Positions 1-10,554 of a DNA stretch of 64,000 bases are shown here, piece after piece. The first letter of the stretch is position 1; each line of letters opens with the position of its first letter. A program made the translations under genes and the position numbers. Source of the stretch: Molossus alvarezi (taxonomy: Eukaryota > Chordata > Mammalia > Chiroptera > Molossidae); the NCBI GenBank assembly GCA_037176705.1, contig CM073889.1, positions 102,565,890-102,629,889 of the forward strand. Direction: 5' to 3'. Below the pieces are notes generated by a model, which did no database searches, was not told the DNA's origin, and saw only the letters and a list, made by a program, of their open reading frames with translations.

Positions 1-59
1 CTGTTTCCTATGTGATCTCAACGTGTGGTCAGCATGGAGAACCCCGGCTTCAGTGCAGG

Positions 60-285
60 GCTTGGTGAACTTTTCCTGAAAATGGCCATGTAATAAGCAT
101 TTTTGTTTTGGGGGCCATGCTGTTTCTATTGCAACTACTCATCTTTGCCTCTGTAGCAGAAAAACAGCCACAGGCAACATGTAATGAATGGGTGTGGCTG
201 TGTTACAATAAAACTTTATTTGCAAAAAAGTAGACAGTGACTAGACTTGGCCTGTGGGCCCTAGTTTTCAACCTCTGATTTAGGA
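60..285. mobile_element. hAT-Charlie-like MITE relic
   Basis: The sequence reads like the old mammalian non-autonomous hAT element with the sequence class 'gggccatgctgtttctattgcaactactc', 'aatgaatgggtgtggctgtg' and 'caataaaactttattt' (seen at about 110-220). It has no coding capacity. Its exact RepBase name was not determined. It is diverged, with no clear terminal repeats left. Confidence 0.6.
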
Positions 286-1373
286 CCAGTCATTTCACAG
301 TTCTCTTCAACAGCATCATCTTCATATGTGGTGCTCCAGATGCGCAGATGTGAGAGAAGGGGATACGTTTATAATTATTGTGGCTGACACAGGGGCAATT
401 TGGGTGGTAGTTTCCATTATTCTTCAGTATCTCTTTTTAATTCACAAGCTTATGTATGTGTTTGCATGGGTATGCCCACCTTCCACTTCTCCCACGCAAC
501 TCTTCTGTCTTTAGGACATCGAACGTTGGAGTTAGGAGTGACCTTAGAGATTGTACCCTCCCCCATCCCTCCAGAAGGTCTGTGACTGCCCAACATGGCC
601 AGGGCTGGAGCCGTGGCCCTGCAGTCTGGTCTAGAAATTCATCTCACATTCCCCATGGCTCTCCATTTGTACCCGACTCTCACTGTCCAACTTCCTGGAA
701 CCAGAATGTGCGCACTGAGCTTCTGCTCTTCTGTTTCCTTATCACATTTACTGCTGTGAGTCCTGGGCCTTGGCCTGGTCTTAATTTGTTCCCTAATCAT
801 TATCAATTATCTGAGGTTGAGAGGACACACTGTTCTGCATTCTCCACCCCTGCCCTGTCACTTCCCACTTCTCACTGTCAGTAATACACCATCCTCACTC
901 CAAAAGCTTTCCCTCCCCCCTGAAGCCCCTTAACTCTTCTGTTCATTAAGGCTGAGACTCTCCTCCTGCCCCCAGCCTTATCCCAAACCCTTCGCTGGGG
1001 CTCAGGGGCCCTGTCCTTTCCTGGCCATGCTTGTAGGCCTCTCTCTGGTTGTTTTGCACCTTTGAAAAGACAGTCCACACTGTGTTATTTTCAGTGCTGG
1101 CTTGAGCTGGTTTCCATTTGTGTAATTTTTTGCATAATCTCATCTGTTTTCATGAATTTGGATTCCGAACATATGCAATGTCCTTATCTCCGCCTGGTAA
1201 TATTGTAATTGCCCACTAGCTAAACTAGTCAATTTTAAATTCTTGTCATATGTCAAAGAATTGCATGAAGAGTGACTTGTTCACATTTTGAGTGCCTTTA
1301 CTAAATAACCGTATGCTGGACTAATCGGCCCTCTTTGCCTTCAGAACCTATTTTTATTTAAAACATTTTCTCA
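286..1373. other. Unassigned sequence, no gene seen
   Basis: Short open frames occur (the longest is 142 codons at 456-884, plus), but they show no domain, compositional bias or splice context that supports coding. The stretch is pyrimidine-rich from about 480 to 1030. No repeat family was recognised. Confidence 0.5.
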
Positions 1374-1593
1374 GCCCTGGCCCGGTGGCTTAGTTGGTTG
1401 GAGCATCATCCTATACACCAAAAGGTTGCAGGTTCGATTCCCAGTCAGGGCATATACCTAAGTTGTGGGTTTGATCCCCAGTCAGGGCGATTACAGGAGG
1501 CAACAGATAGATTTTTTTCTCTCTCACATCAATCTCTCTCTCTCTCTCTAAAATTAATAAACATATCCTCAGGTGAGGATAAATTTTTTTTTT
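1374..1593 (+). mobile_element. Ves SINE, chimeric type (type-2 head, hairpin tail)
   Basis: The tRNA-derived head starts at 'ccctggcccggtggc' and carries A-box-like and B-box-like ('ggttcgattcccag') Pol III promoter motifs. The head is the 'caccaaaaggttgcaggttc' variant. The tail has a (TC)n tract and ends in 'atcctcaggtgaggat' at 1565-1580, a perfect 7 bp stem with a 2 nt loop, followed by an A/T-rich end. The same head elsewhere in the window (12869) lacks this hairpin. Confidence 0.9.
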
Positions 1594-1950
1594 CAAATAC
1601 AATTTACATTCAATATTATTTTGTATTAGTTTCAGTGTGCAAATAGTAGTTAGACAATCATATACTTTCCAAAGTGTACTCCTTGATATTTACAGTACCC
1701 ACCTGGCACCATGAATAGTTATTAAAATACTGTTGACTACATTTCCTATGCTGTACTTTATACCCCCATGACTATTTTGTAACTATCAATCTGTGCTTCT
1801 CAATCGTCACCTTTTCCACCCAGTTCCCCACACCCCTCCTCTCTGGCAACCATCAGTTTGATCTCTGTATCCGAGTCTGTTTCTGTTTTGTTTGTTTATA
1901 TTGTTCTTCAGATTTCACATATAAGTGAAATCACATGGTGTTTTGAGTCC
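1594..1950 (-). mobile_element. L1 3' end, antisense
   Basis: Read on the minus strand this is an L1 3' UTR: the segments around 'cacatataagtgaaatcaca' (1916-1935), 'ctctggcaaccatcag' and 'actattttgtaact' match the laurasiatherian-type L1 3' region. There is no coding content. It directly abuts the SINE at 1374-1593, so the SINE probably inserted at its edge. Confidence 0.75.
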
Positions 1951-2714
1951 TCATAACTTTTTCCTTTTAGTTGTTTTATGTGGATAGACTTCCGCTTATA
2001 TGAGGTGTAAGAATTATTAAGGAAAAGGTATGGACATTTTGGGAATCTTGATTCCTTTTGGTCTTAATTACTGGGCCATATTCAGTGTCTAGATAACTTG
2101 ATTCTGAGACGAGTCCTATGCAACAAAATACTATATACACTTCTATAAAAATGTCTAATTAAAAATAACCAAATATAATTTCTCACCTGTTAAACCAGAC
2201 TTGGTTATTAAAATAATTATCTTCTGTTGTGGTAGGACTTTATCAAAACTGGTAGCAATATAAATTGAAATATTTCTTTTAGAAAGGAATTTGGCACCAT
2301 CAAAGGGGTATTTTTACAATAAAAATGCAAAGTGTATCATGCTAGGTTTGAATATACTGAGAATGTTCAGGGCAAAAAAAGAAAGGCGTTTGGATGCTAG
2401 GGTAGGGAGATGGGGTTTGGGATGTTAGAGTCTGGACTAGTTCGAAGATAATGTTTAGATTTTCTGTATGCTTGGAGGTAGAGCTTCATGGACTGTAGGA
2501 GAAGGCCATTTAATTTACTTCTGAGCATTTAGAAAACATATTTTTGATTGGACTGATGGCTCTCCTTAGTGTTTCAATTATGTTTTCCTACCAAACTTTC
2601 CATTGGAAAATAGTGAGAAAGAAGGGGCAAAGGTATGCATGTGACTTGCAGGAATGAGGGCTCTCTCTGTGCTAGGGTAGGTGGTTACCAGTCTGGTGAG
2701 TCAAGTTTTCTTCT
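1951..2714. other. Unassigned AT-rich sequence
   Basis: No gene and no confident repeat. Composition around 2100-2350 is compatible with a very old L1, but no diagnostic segment was recognised. Confidence 0.4.
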
Positions 2715-2730
2715 AAAGAAGCAGGAAATC

Positions 2731-2976
2731 GCCCTGACCGGTTTGGCTCAGTGGTTAGAGCATCCGCCTGCGGTCCGGAGAGACCCGGGTTCGGTTCCTG
2801 CTAAGGGCATGTACCTCAGTTGCAGTTTGTCCCCGGCCCTGGTTGGTCGTGCGTGTGGCAGCCACTCGATGTGTCCCTTTCACATCGATGTTTCCCTCTC
2901 TCTTCCTCTCTCTCCCTCCTACTCTATCTGTATAAAAAATGGAAAAATGTCCTCGGATGAGGATTAAAAAAAAAAT
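2731..2976 (+). mobile_element. Ves SINE (type 1), full length with TSD
   Basis: Head at 'gccctgaccggtttggctca', B-box-like 'gggttcggttcctg', (TC)n tract, and tail hairpin 'tcctcggatgagga' before poly(A). It is flanked by the perfect 16 bp direct repeat 'aaagaagcaggaaatc' at 2715-2730 and 2977-2992, the mark of L1-mediated insertion. Confidence 0.97.
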
Positions 2977-2992
2977 AAAGAAGCAGGAAATC

Positions 2993-3623
2993 AAAAGGCA
3001 GAACATGGTAGACACGTGGATAGCCTGGTGAGTCATCTTCAAGGCCTGCCACTGCCCAGCTGCACTAAGGGTTTTATACTTTTACATAGAACCACCTGAG
3101 TCAAGCCAAAGTGTACCTGGGATCTTACGTTGTGCCAGATTCGATCCATCCCAGCACTAGCCAAGCCAACAGCAGTCTGACTGGTTGCCTGTATTTTACA
3201 TGGAAACAAACAAGGGTTCATAGGCTGGGCTCAGCCATTTCATGAGTTGATTGTACTGAGTTGATTGAATGTTGCGAGTTGACTGAAATTTACACACATT
3301 AGAAGAAGCAGGTAGAACTCTGCTCACCTTGTGACAGAGTTGGGAAAACAGAGGCCTGGTCCTACATTTTGTTCCCTGAGTTCTCTAGCCACATTACACT
3401 GACCTCCTCAGCAAAGCAAAGCAGATCAATTGAAAGGGGAAGATGTACTTGGTTGCAACTGAATTCCTTTTTGATTAGGACTAAAAAAAAAAAAAAAAAG
3501 ATAATGATGAGGTGCTAAACAGTCTTGGAGCAGATTCATGCTTCTTTTTTTTTGTTGTTCCTGAAAAAGAAGACAAAGTCACTAATAGATGAGGCTAACG
3601 TGAAGATTTGTCTGAAACACAGA
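2993..3623. other. Unassigned sequence with an A-tract
   Basis: No gene seen. An uninterrupted A17 run lies at 3483-3499, possibly the tail of an unrecognised retrocopy. No TSD was identified. Confidence 0.4.
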
Positions 3624-4110
3624 AAGGCTATGTTTCAGTTATCTCTTGCTGTAAAACACAAAGTTCTAAAACAGAAAGGCTTAAAAGAATGATGCGTGAT
3701 CTCTCACATTTTGCGGGGCTGGGGCAGGGCTTAGCTGGGTGGTTCTTCTGCTCTGTGTGATGTTGACAGGGTCACGCATGCAGCTGCATTTGGGTGGGAG
3801 CTCCACTGGGGTTGAACATCCAAGGTGACCTCCAGCACTTTCCACCTGGCCTCTAACATCCCAGCAGCCTAGTCTGGACTTCCTAATGGCATCATGGCTG
3901 GCTCTAAAATGCAAAAGTGGGAGTTTCCAGGACTGCTTAGTCCTGGACCCAGAACTGGCCTAGCACTGGCATGTATTCTATTGGCCAAAAAGTCACAAGA
4001 CAAACCCAGATTCAAGGGGAAGGGATGTAGCCTCTACCTTTTGATGGGTGGAGAGGCAACTAATGGAGAATCCCAAGCATAGATAGGAGTGTAATTTTCT
4101 TCAAAGAACC
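3624..4110. mobile_element. Ancient LTR- or DNA-transposon-like repeat, family not assigned
   Basis: The segments 'cagttatctcttgctgtaaa', 'ttagctgggtggttct' and 'tattctattggccaaaaag' recall a common interspersed mammalian repeat of several hundred bases that begins with a 'ttatctgttgctgtgtaaca'-type sequence. I cannot place it safely in MaLR or Charlie. It has no coding capacity. Confidence 0.5.
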
Positions 4111-4514
4111 CAACTTAAACTTATTATGTAAATGAAATTACTCATTAAATAATGAATATGTCTGTTGTTATTTCAACAAATGAAATGATAAATGTAAAAG
4201 CATTTTATAAATGGCAAAATACTACAAGAAATCAAGTTCTAGCTTAATAGAAAAGAATAATTGAAAAAGCTTCTGGAAAAGGTAGTTTAGAGAGTCCTTA
4301 TTTAACATCTGAGGAAACCAAGACTCCTATAAATATTTAACTTGTTTAACTTAATTGTTCTTTTTTTTTTTTAATTTTAAGTCATTAAGTCTTTGTTTAC
4401 TACTTTGATAGAACAAGGATTAGAAATAACTCATGACTCTCAGTTTAGTGCTAATTCCTTCTCTCTACCTCCTGATCATATGAATAAATGTCCTAAGACT
4501 CATTAGTATAGTGG

Positions 4515-5030
4515 AGAAAAATATTTCCTCTACCCTTCTAGGTTCTTATAACTGTTCTAATAATTAAATTGACATATGACAGATTAACAGGAGAAAAACA
4601 AATTTAATTTTATATGTACAGGAGCTTTGCATAGACATGACAGGCTCCAAGATAATTTGGCAATTGAAGCTTATATACCATCCTAAGGAGATGGGGGCAG
4701 GGGTCTGGAGCTGCAAAAAAAGACAGTTCACAGGAAGATGGAGAGAGCATATGTTTGGTAAACAGATGTTTGCCCCATGATGCAGAGACAATGGGACACA
4801 GAGAGGACTTGGGGAAAACGGACACTACTGAGCTTCCCCCAGCCCACCTGACCTAGCCTGGTGATAGTTCTCTTCTTGGACCAGGGCCTCTATCTAAATT
4901 CTTTTAGGCAGTTAAGAGGGAGGTAAAAGCTCTTCTTAATTCTTTGGGCCTTGATTGTCTTCAGCTCAAAATAATCCATATGCTAAAGTGGCCCGTTTTG
5001 GGGGAGCCTATTTTGTTTCCCAATTATGCT
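4515..5030 (-). mobile_element. Old ERVL-like solo LTR, antisense
   Basis: On the minus strand the sequence starts near 'acaaaataggctccccc' and 'gggccactttagcatatgg' and ends near 'ttttctcctgttaatctgtc' and 'aagggtagagg'. The same landmarks occur in the same order in the LTR at 15690-16265, so both belong to one family. A TATA-like 'ggtatataagc' is present on the minus strand near 4670. No internal proviral sequence lies next to it. Confidence 0.65.
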
Positions 5031-5064
5031 TGAAAAAAGTCTAACCAGTTGGTTTTCTTTTTTA

Positions 5065-5275
5065 TGATCCAGAGTTTATTGCCTTTGGCACTATTGACAT
5101 TTTGGGCTAGATAATTCTTTGTCCTAGGAGAAGTTTGGTTTATTCCATAATGTTTAGCAGCTTTCTGGCCGCTACCCACTAAATACCTATAGCATCTTCA
5201 ACCCCCACCCAGTTGTGACAACCAAAAATGTCTCTAGACATTGCCAAATGTTCAAATGAGACCCAATGCCATGAT
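5065..5275. mobile_element. MER5A-like hAT-Charlie MITE
   Basis: Diagnostic stretches are 'cactattgacattttgggc', 'gataattctttgtc' and 'agttgtgacaaccaaaaatg' followed by 'tctctagacattgccaaatg'. These are characteristic of the MER5A family. It is a non-coding, ancient element shared by placental mammals. Confidence 0.8.
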
Positions 5276-5420
5276 CTAAGGTACCAATATTTACCAGCAG
5301 CAACTTCCTGAACTGTCTTCATAATACCTAAAAATGAACTATTTCCCAAACTAAAAACTAGGACATCAGTCTGATCAAGGACCCTCCTCCCCATTCATAG
5401 TTATAAAACATGTTTGTTTT

Positions 5421-5497
5421 AATCCTCACCTGAGGATATTCTTCCATTTATTTTCAGACAGAGTGGGAGGGAGGGGGAGGGGAGGGGAGAGAGAGTG

Positions 5498-5547
<50 letters not shown>

Positions 5548-5682
5548 TCAATGTGAGAGAGACACATAGACTGGGCCAGGGACCTAACGGCAACCAAGGT
5601 ATGTGCCCTTGACCAGAATCGAACCCGAGACGCTTTGGCCCACTGGCTGATGCTCCAACTGCTGAGCCAAACCAGTCAGGGT
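5421..5682 (-). mobile_element. Ves SINE (type 1), antisense, with expanded (GA)n
   Basis: Minus-strand head ends at 'gctgagccaaaccagtcagg' (plus orientation) and the tail hairpin reads 'atcctcacctgaggat' at 5422-5437. The internal (GA)n tract at about 5480-5542 is unusually long. The direct repeat 'taaaacatgttt' flanks it near 5404 and 5684, with one imperfect end. Confidence 0.93.
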
Positions 5683-5699
5683 GTAAAACATGTTTTAAG

Positions 5700-8200
5700 T
5701 TATAAACTAAACATATAAAATTAAAATAGCACTTTATACAGCAACATACATTATACAGATCACTTTACCAAACACAATGATTTAAAATCCAGTTATTTTG
5801 GAAAATCTAGGATAGGTAGTTTATAGAACTTTTCTTGTAAAACTAACTCATAAATGTTGGCAAATGCCAGTTGTTTTCTTTACCTTACTTCACCCTGGAC
5901 AGACCTGACTGAAGGGATGGTGTGAAGTGACAGTGTGTTTGTAATACACGAAGCGAAGGAGGTGTGGCGAAATGTCTCCTTGAGTTGAAATAAGTAGGCC
6001 AGAAAACATTCAGTTTAAAAACACCTCCCAATTCAAGTATTATTCAGACTGACTTTCTGCACTAATCAAATTGTTTAAAGTATATTCATTTATCTCGGTA
6101 TTGTGTCAAATAGCCTAAGTGGCTGATACATTATTCTTTTCTAGTTGTTTATGTCCCCAAGCATATGTTTTACAAAACTGAATTTGATCTGACAGTTTCC
6201 ATCTCTCGTTCCCATGTGAGTGATAATGTGGATGAAACTACAGAAGCAATACCAACAATGATATTAAATACTTTCAAGGTCTCTTGCGGAGGAATTCTAA
6301 GGTACTACCCGAAAGTGCCTGAAAAGGCAAAGCAGAGAGTACCCAAATGTTTCATATAAGTGTTGATCATTAAATTGTGGTTAAAAACCAGTCAAATTGC
6401 ATTTATTTCTCCTTAGATATTATAAATGGAGCTGCAAAAATGGCAGATAAATCTGCACGGTTTCCCTACATATAAACACGTGCTTAAATTTATTCCTTCA
6501 TTGCATTTTTGAGCTTTCCCACATATACAAATATCTGCAATATCCCATCCAATATGCTGTTCTGCTCATTTGGAAAAGCTGCCTGATAGATTTCCCTCTG
6601 GCATTTTGAATAACTGCTAGCTGAAGATGCTAAATAACTCTCAGGTCTGTGCAAGTTAATATTTCTGCTCAGTTCCTAGTAAAATACAGCTGAAATCTCA
6701 ACTGGAAGGTGTAATCCATTGTCTGACATGCACTTGACTGGGCTAATGAAATGCCGCCCGCCTGCTCCCCAACTGCTGAACCTGAGGTCTGCGTGGAATA
6801 ACCTCAGCAGTCTGTTTCCCCCCATTTTTTCATTGCATGAGAATTAAAAATTATTTTGCTCAGTGATGTGAGATAAAGACTTGAAGGTAAATTTGGTGAC
6901 ATAATATGCTTAAGTATTTATCATCTTAATAACTTGCTTTTCCTGCAGTTTTCTCTTCCTCCTTCCCACCCACCCCCACCATGAAATTTGATGCTGAGCG
7001 TCTGTCCTGATCTTTCTCTCTGCCTCACATCTGGATTTGAATTACCTTTATTTATATCCTCAAGGAGCCCAATTTGCTCCACAGAAAATTCTCCTACAGA
7101 GTTCCACAGTTACATAAGAATATGGCCCATTAATTTCTCTGTTGATTTTAATTTCTCCTGAGTATCAGCTCTTTGGCAAAAGTATAAAACTTCACTGACA
7201 GGCTAAGACAAAAAGACAAAGCAATACCATTCCAGATCAGAAATAATTTATATAAAGAGACAACTCACTGTAAGCAGTACGGATATTTGGTCCTCTAAAC
7301 CAGAATGTTATTAGCTCAGCCACAGAAAATAGCATATGCCCAGGCTCCAAAAGAAATGTAATACGATCTCCTGCACCTTTTGATTAATTTCCTGTTAGAC
7401 TTTTCTGGAAGGAAGATGAGTTTGGTATGGGGATTTACTACCTTTGTTGTCCTGAGGACTTTCCTCATTTCAGGGTTGCAAAGTAAGATGTTTTGGAGAG
7501 ACGAGTTGCTGGATCTGTCCTGAGTGGCTGCATCTGAAGACAGAAAGGGCTTCCTTCGTGAAGACCTCAGAGGCTCTCCCCACCGCCACTCAAGGCTCGT
7601 GGGACTTCCTGACACGTTGGCTCCCACGGCTGACGAAAGCCTGGCGTTTTTAAGATCAACACATCCAGTTGAATGTCTTACGCCACTGTGCTGCGCAGGG
7701 TAGGCGTAAAATAAATATCAAAAAATAAATCTGGCATTTAAACTTCAATTGCTTGGTGGAAGGTCTTCCCACTGCTGGCTCTACCACTATTATGTTCTTA
7801 GTTGGATTTAAGGTTAGGGAGTAGTTTAGTCAGAATCACCCAAGACACCTGCAGCCGGTGGTCTCAGGCACCCACAGGGCCACCTCCTCAGTGTCATGTA
7901 TTCAGGGCTGTATTGAGGCACCTGGACATGAGGGAGCTTGGGACCTGGGAAAAGTGGGTGGGAGCATCCCATGGGATATATTGAGTCTGTTCTTCTACAG
8001 CGTTTTCAACAGCGGTGATGTCCTGGAGGGAACCTGGTTCTTGGGGGATTAAAAAACCCTTGGCTATTACAGCAGTTTGTGGTTTTCAAAAGCTCAATCC
8101 AAACTGAAAAATCATAGCCCTTAGTACTTAATTTCTCTCACTGGGGGGAAATTTGATTTAAAATTAAAGTTAATTAATTTATATATTCTTTGTTTTGTTT
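5700..8200. other. Long unique, repeat-poor stretch without recognised gene
   Basis: No transposon family was recognised over 2.5 kb. The part 6350-7250 is AT-rich with many TAAT-type, CAGCTG-like and 'atgcaaat'-like words, the look of non-coding conserved DNA in mammals. Small frames (60-103 codons, for example 6165-6359 plus and 7316-7627 minus) show no recognisable protein similarity. A regulatory role is inference only. Confidence 0.4.
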
Positions 8201-8444
8201 TTTTTATCCTCACCCGAGGACATTTTTGCATTTATCTTCAGACAGAGCAGGTGGGAGAGAGGGAGGAAGAGAGAGAGAGAAACATTGATGTGAGAGAGAC
8301 ATATGGAGTGGCTGCCACCCACATGACCCCAACCGGGGCAAGGGACAAACTGCAACCGAGGTACGTGCCCTTAGCAGGAACCGAACCTGGGTCTCTGTGG
8401 TCCTCAGGCCGACGCTCTAACTGCTGAGCCAAACCGGCCAGGGC
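8201..8444 (-). mobile_element. Ves SINE (type 1), antisense
   Basis: Tail hairpin 'atcctcacccgaggac' at 8206-8221, a (GA)n tract, the tRNA-like region with 'ggaaccgaacctgg', and the head ending 'gagccaaaccggccagggc' at about 8444. The flanking repeat is imprecise (T-rich sequence on the left, 'tatttgtttt' on the right). Confidence 0.94.
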
Positions 8445-8459
8445 TATTTGTTTTAAATT

Positions 8460-8937
8460 AAACTTAGTTTTTTCTCCCAGGGTGGGGATGGTGATGATGG
8501 AAGACACACTGTCCTAGCGCCAGCACCTGCTCTGTGGCTTTGGAAACCGTCCTTGATAAGCAGCTGTGTATTCTTTCGTTATCTCCCTCAGATAAAGCTA
8601 CACTTCAGACTGTTCCCCGCTGTGGCCCTTCTTAAGACAAACTCCTGGGAAAAGAACTGGAAAAGGACCTTGCAGAGATGCTGGAGACACAACCAAATGT
8701 TGCCACATGGCCCCAAATCTTCCATCTCTCCCATGTGGCAATTGTCTCCAAGTTGCCAGTAGGCCCGGCCTTGTAAAAGGCCACATGTCCTACTTTGGGC
8801 CAACTGTGAATTTCTTATGTTTTTTCTCCCTTGGACATGTTCATATGATTCCTTCCAGGAAAGATACAGTTTCTGGAGGCAACTGCCTCTCTCCGTGGCA
8901 TGGCTGGCAGGGAGTTACCTGCCCTTGACACTGGAGA
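8460..8937. other. Unassigned sequence
   Basis: No gene or repeat recognised. Overlapping short frames on both strands show no support for coding. Confidence 0.4.
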
Positions 8938-9107
8938 GAATGTGCAACCACCATTCTACTGTCTCTATGAGGGCAGCTTTTTTTAGATCCCACCTATAAA
9001 TGAAATCATACAGTATTTGTCTTTGTCTGTCTGACTTATTTCACTTAGCACAATGCCTTGGAGGTTCATTTGTGTTACAAACGGCAGGATTTCCTGCATT
9101 TTTTTTT
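8938..9107 (-). mobile_element. Old L1 3' part, antisense (left half, interrupted)
   Basis: 'gcaaccaccattctactgtc', 'tatttcacttagcacaatg' and 'ggcaggatttcctgcat' are the antisense L1 3'/ORF2-end sequence. The match breaks at the T-tract near 9099 and resumes after 11337, so a younger element was inserted into this L1. Confidence 0.75.
9092..9107. repeat. Left target-site duplication of the HAL1-like element
   Basis: The 16 bases 'tcctgcattttttttt' recur at 11322-11337 on the other side of the insertion. The T run merges with the element's antisense poly(A) tail (T to 9115), so the exact inner edge is uncertain by a few bases. Confidence 0.85.
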
Positions 9108-9470
9108 TTTTTTTTCCAAATCTTTATTGTTGGATGTAAAATGTATTACAGATGTTCCACATTTTTCCCCCATTGACCTCCTCCTCCCCCCTCCCGCCCC
9201 CCTCCCACCTTTTCCCACATTATTGTCTGTGTCCATTGGTTATGTATATAAGTTCTTTGGTTTATTTCTTCCCACCCTCCCAACCCCTTTCCCTTTGAGG
9301 TTTGTCAGTCTAGCAATGAATTTGTGCTTCTTAATCCCTTCACCTTTTTCACCCATTCCCCCAATCCCCTTCCCAACTGGCAACCACCAAAATGTTCTCT
9401 GTATCTATGAGAATGTTTCTGTTCTTCCTGTTCATTTTGTTTGTAGATTCCATTGTTGATAGATATGCAT

Positions 9471-10412
9471 TCATTGCCATTTTGTTTGTTCATACATTTT
9501 ATCTTTTTCTTCAAAAAGACCCTTCATCATTTCATATAATAATGGTTTGGTGGTGATGAACTCCTTTAACTTTTTCTTGTCTGGGAAAGTTTTTGTATGT
9601 CCATCGATTCTAAATGACAGCTTTGCAGGATAGAGTAATTTTGGTTGTAGGTTCTTGGTTTTCATCACTCTAAATATTTCTTGCCACTCCCTTCTGGCCT
9701 GCAAAGTTTCTTTTGAGAAATCAGCTGACAGCCTAATGGGTACTCCCTTGTAGGTAACTATCTGCCTTTCTCTTGCTGCTTTTAATATTCTCTCTTTGTC
9801 TTGAACCTTTTGCATTTTGATGATGATGTGTCTTGGTGTGTGCCTCTTGGGGTTCATCTTGTTTGGGACTCTCTGTGCTTCCTGGACTTGTATGTCTGTT
9901 TCCTTCACCAAGTTAGGAAAGTTTTCTGCCATTATTGTTTCAAACAGGTTTTCGATTTCTTGTTCTCTCTCTTCTCCTTCGGGCACCCCCAAGATGCGAA
10001 TGTTGGCACGCTTGAAGTTATCCCAGAGGCTCCTTACTCTATCCTCATTTTTTTGGATTCTTTTTTCTTTTTGCTCTTCTGATTGGGGATTTTTTGCTTC
10101 CTTATATTCCAAATCGATGGTTTGCTCCTTGGATCTACATACTCTATTATTGAAGCTGTGTAAATTATTCTTTATTTCAGTTAATGCCTCCTTTAATTCT
10201 AACTGTGTATCCATGATTTCTAACTGGTACTTTTTTATGCTCCTGATGCCCTCCCTAAGTTCACTGAGGTTCTCACTGAGTTCATTGAGCATCCTTATAA
10301 GCAGTATTTTGAACTCAGTATCTGTTAGGTTGCTTATCTCCCTTTCGCTTAGTTCTTTTATTGGGGTTTTGTTCTGTTCTTTCATTTGGGACCTGTTTCT
10401 TTGTATCCTCAT
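9471..10412 (-). CDS. L1/HAL1 ORF1 protein, intact reading frame
   Basis: This 313-codon frame encodes an L1 ORF1p-type RNA-binding protein, the chaperone that coats element RNA in a cytoplasmic ribonucleoprotein. Visible in order: a basic N-terminus with the 'SNLTDTEFK' segment (about 27-35); a leucine-rich coiled coil (about 35-90) expected to trimerise; an RRM with 'NIRILGVPEG' (137-146); a C-terminal domain with 'RHIIIKM' (194-200), 'KERILKAARERQ' (206-217) and the RNA-contacting 'ARREW' (239-243). Mammalian L1 ORF1p is roughly 300-370 residues, so the length is normal. The start at 10412 is the first ATG after an in-frame stop 39 bases upstream. The frame ends in TGA and is followed directly by 3' UTR sequence. 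No frameshift or stop is seen, unlike every other L1 coding relic here. Whether it is transcribed is unknown. Confidence 0.88.
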   Translation of the reverse strand: MRIQRNRSQMKEQNKTPIKELSEREISNLTDTEFKILLIRMLNELSENLSELREGIRSIKKYQLEIMDTQLELKEALTEIKNNLHSFNNRVCRSKEQTIDLEYKEAKNPQSEEQKEKRIQKNEDRVRSLWDNFKRANIRILGVPEGEEREQEIENLFETIMAENFPNLVKETDIQVQEAQRVPNKMNPKRHTPRHIIIKMQKVQDKERILKAARERQIVTYKGVPIRLSADFSKETLQARREWQEIFRVMKTKNLQPKLLYPAKLSFRIDGHTKTFPDKKKLKEFITTKPLLYEMMKGLFEEKDKMYEQTKWQ

Positions 10413-10554
10413 TTTGGCTGCCTCCCTGTGTTTGTTTCTGTGTATTACTTAATGAGCGGTATGGGGCTTGCTGAGACCCGGTGCTGCTCGTTTGAAAGAA
10501 TTTAGGAAAAACCTGAAGCAGATTCCAAGACCGGCCAATCCTATGGTTAAGCAA
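10315..10554 (-). other. Upstream open frame overlapping the ORF1 start
   Basis: A 79-codon ATG-initiated frame begins in the 5' UTR at 10554 and runs past the ORF1 start (10412) in another frame, ending at 10315. It shows no known domain. If the RNA is translated, scanning ribosomes would meet this ATG first. Its conservation is unknown, so it may be incidental. Confidence 0.35.

Noticed and set aside
2731..2810. tRNA-like sequence with A and B box motifs (also in all other SINE heads)
   Set aside because: These are heads of Ves SINEs with TSDs and SINE bodies attached. They do not form a sound cloverleaf as independent tRNA genes.
6165..6359. 64-codon frame with a protein-like composition in the unique stretch
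   Set aside because: Too short, with no recognised similarity or flanking splice signals I could defend. Kept only as part of the unique region.
9817..10452. 211-codon plus-strand frame
   Set aside because: Exact antisense shadow of the HAL1-like ORF1; the minus-strand frame matches L1 ORF1p domains and this one matches nothing.
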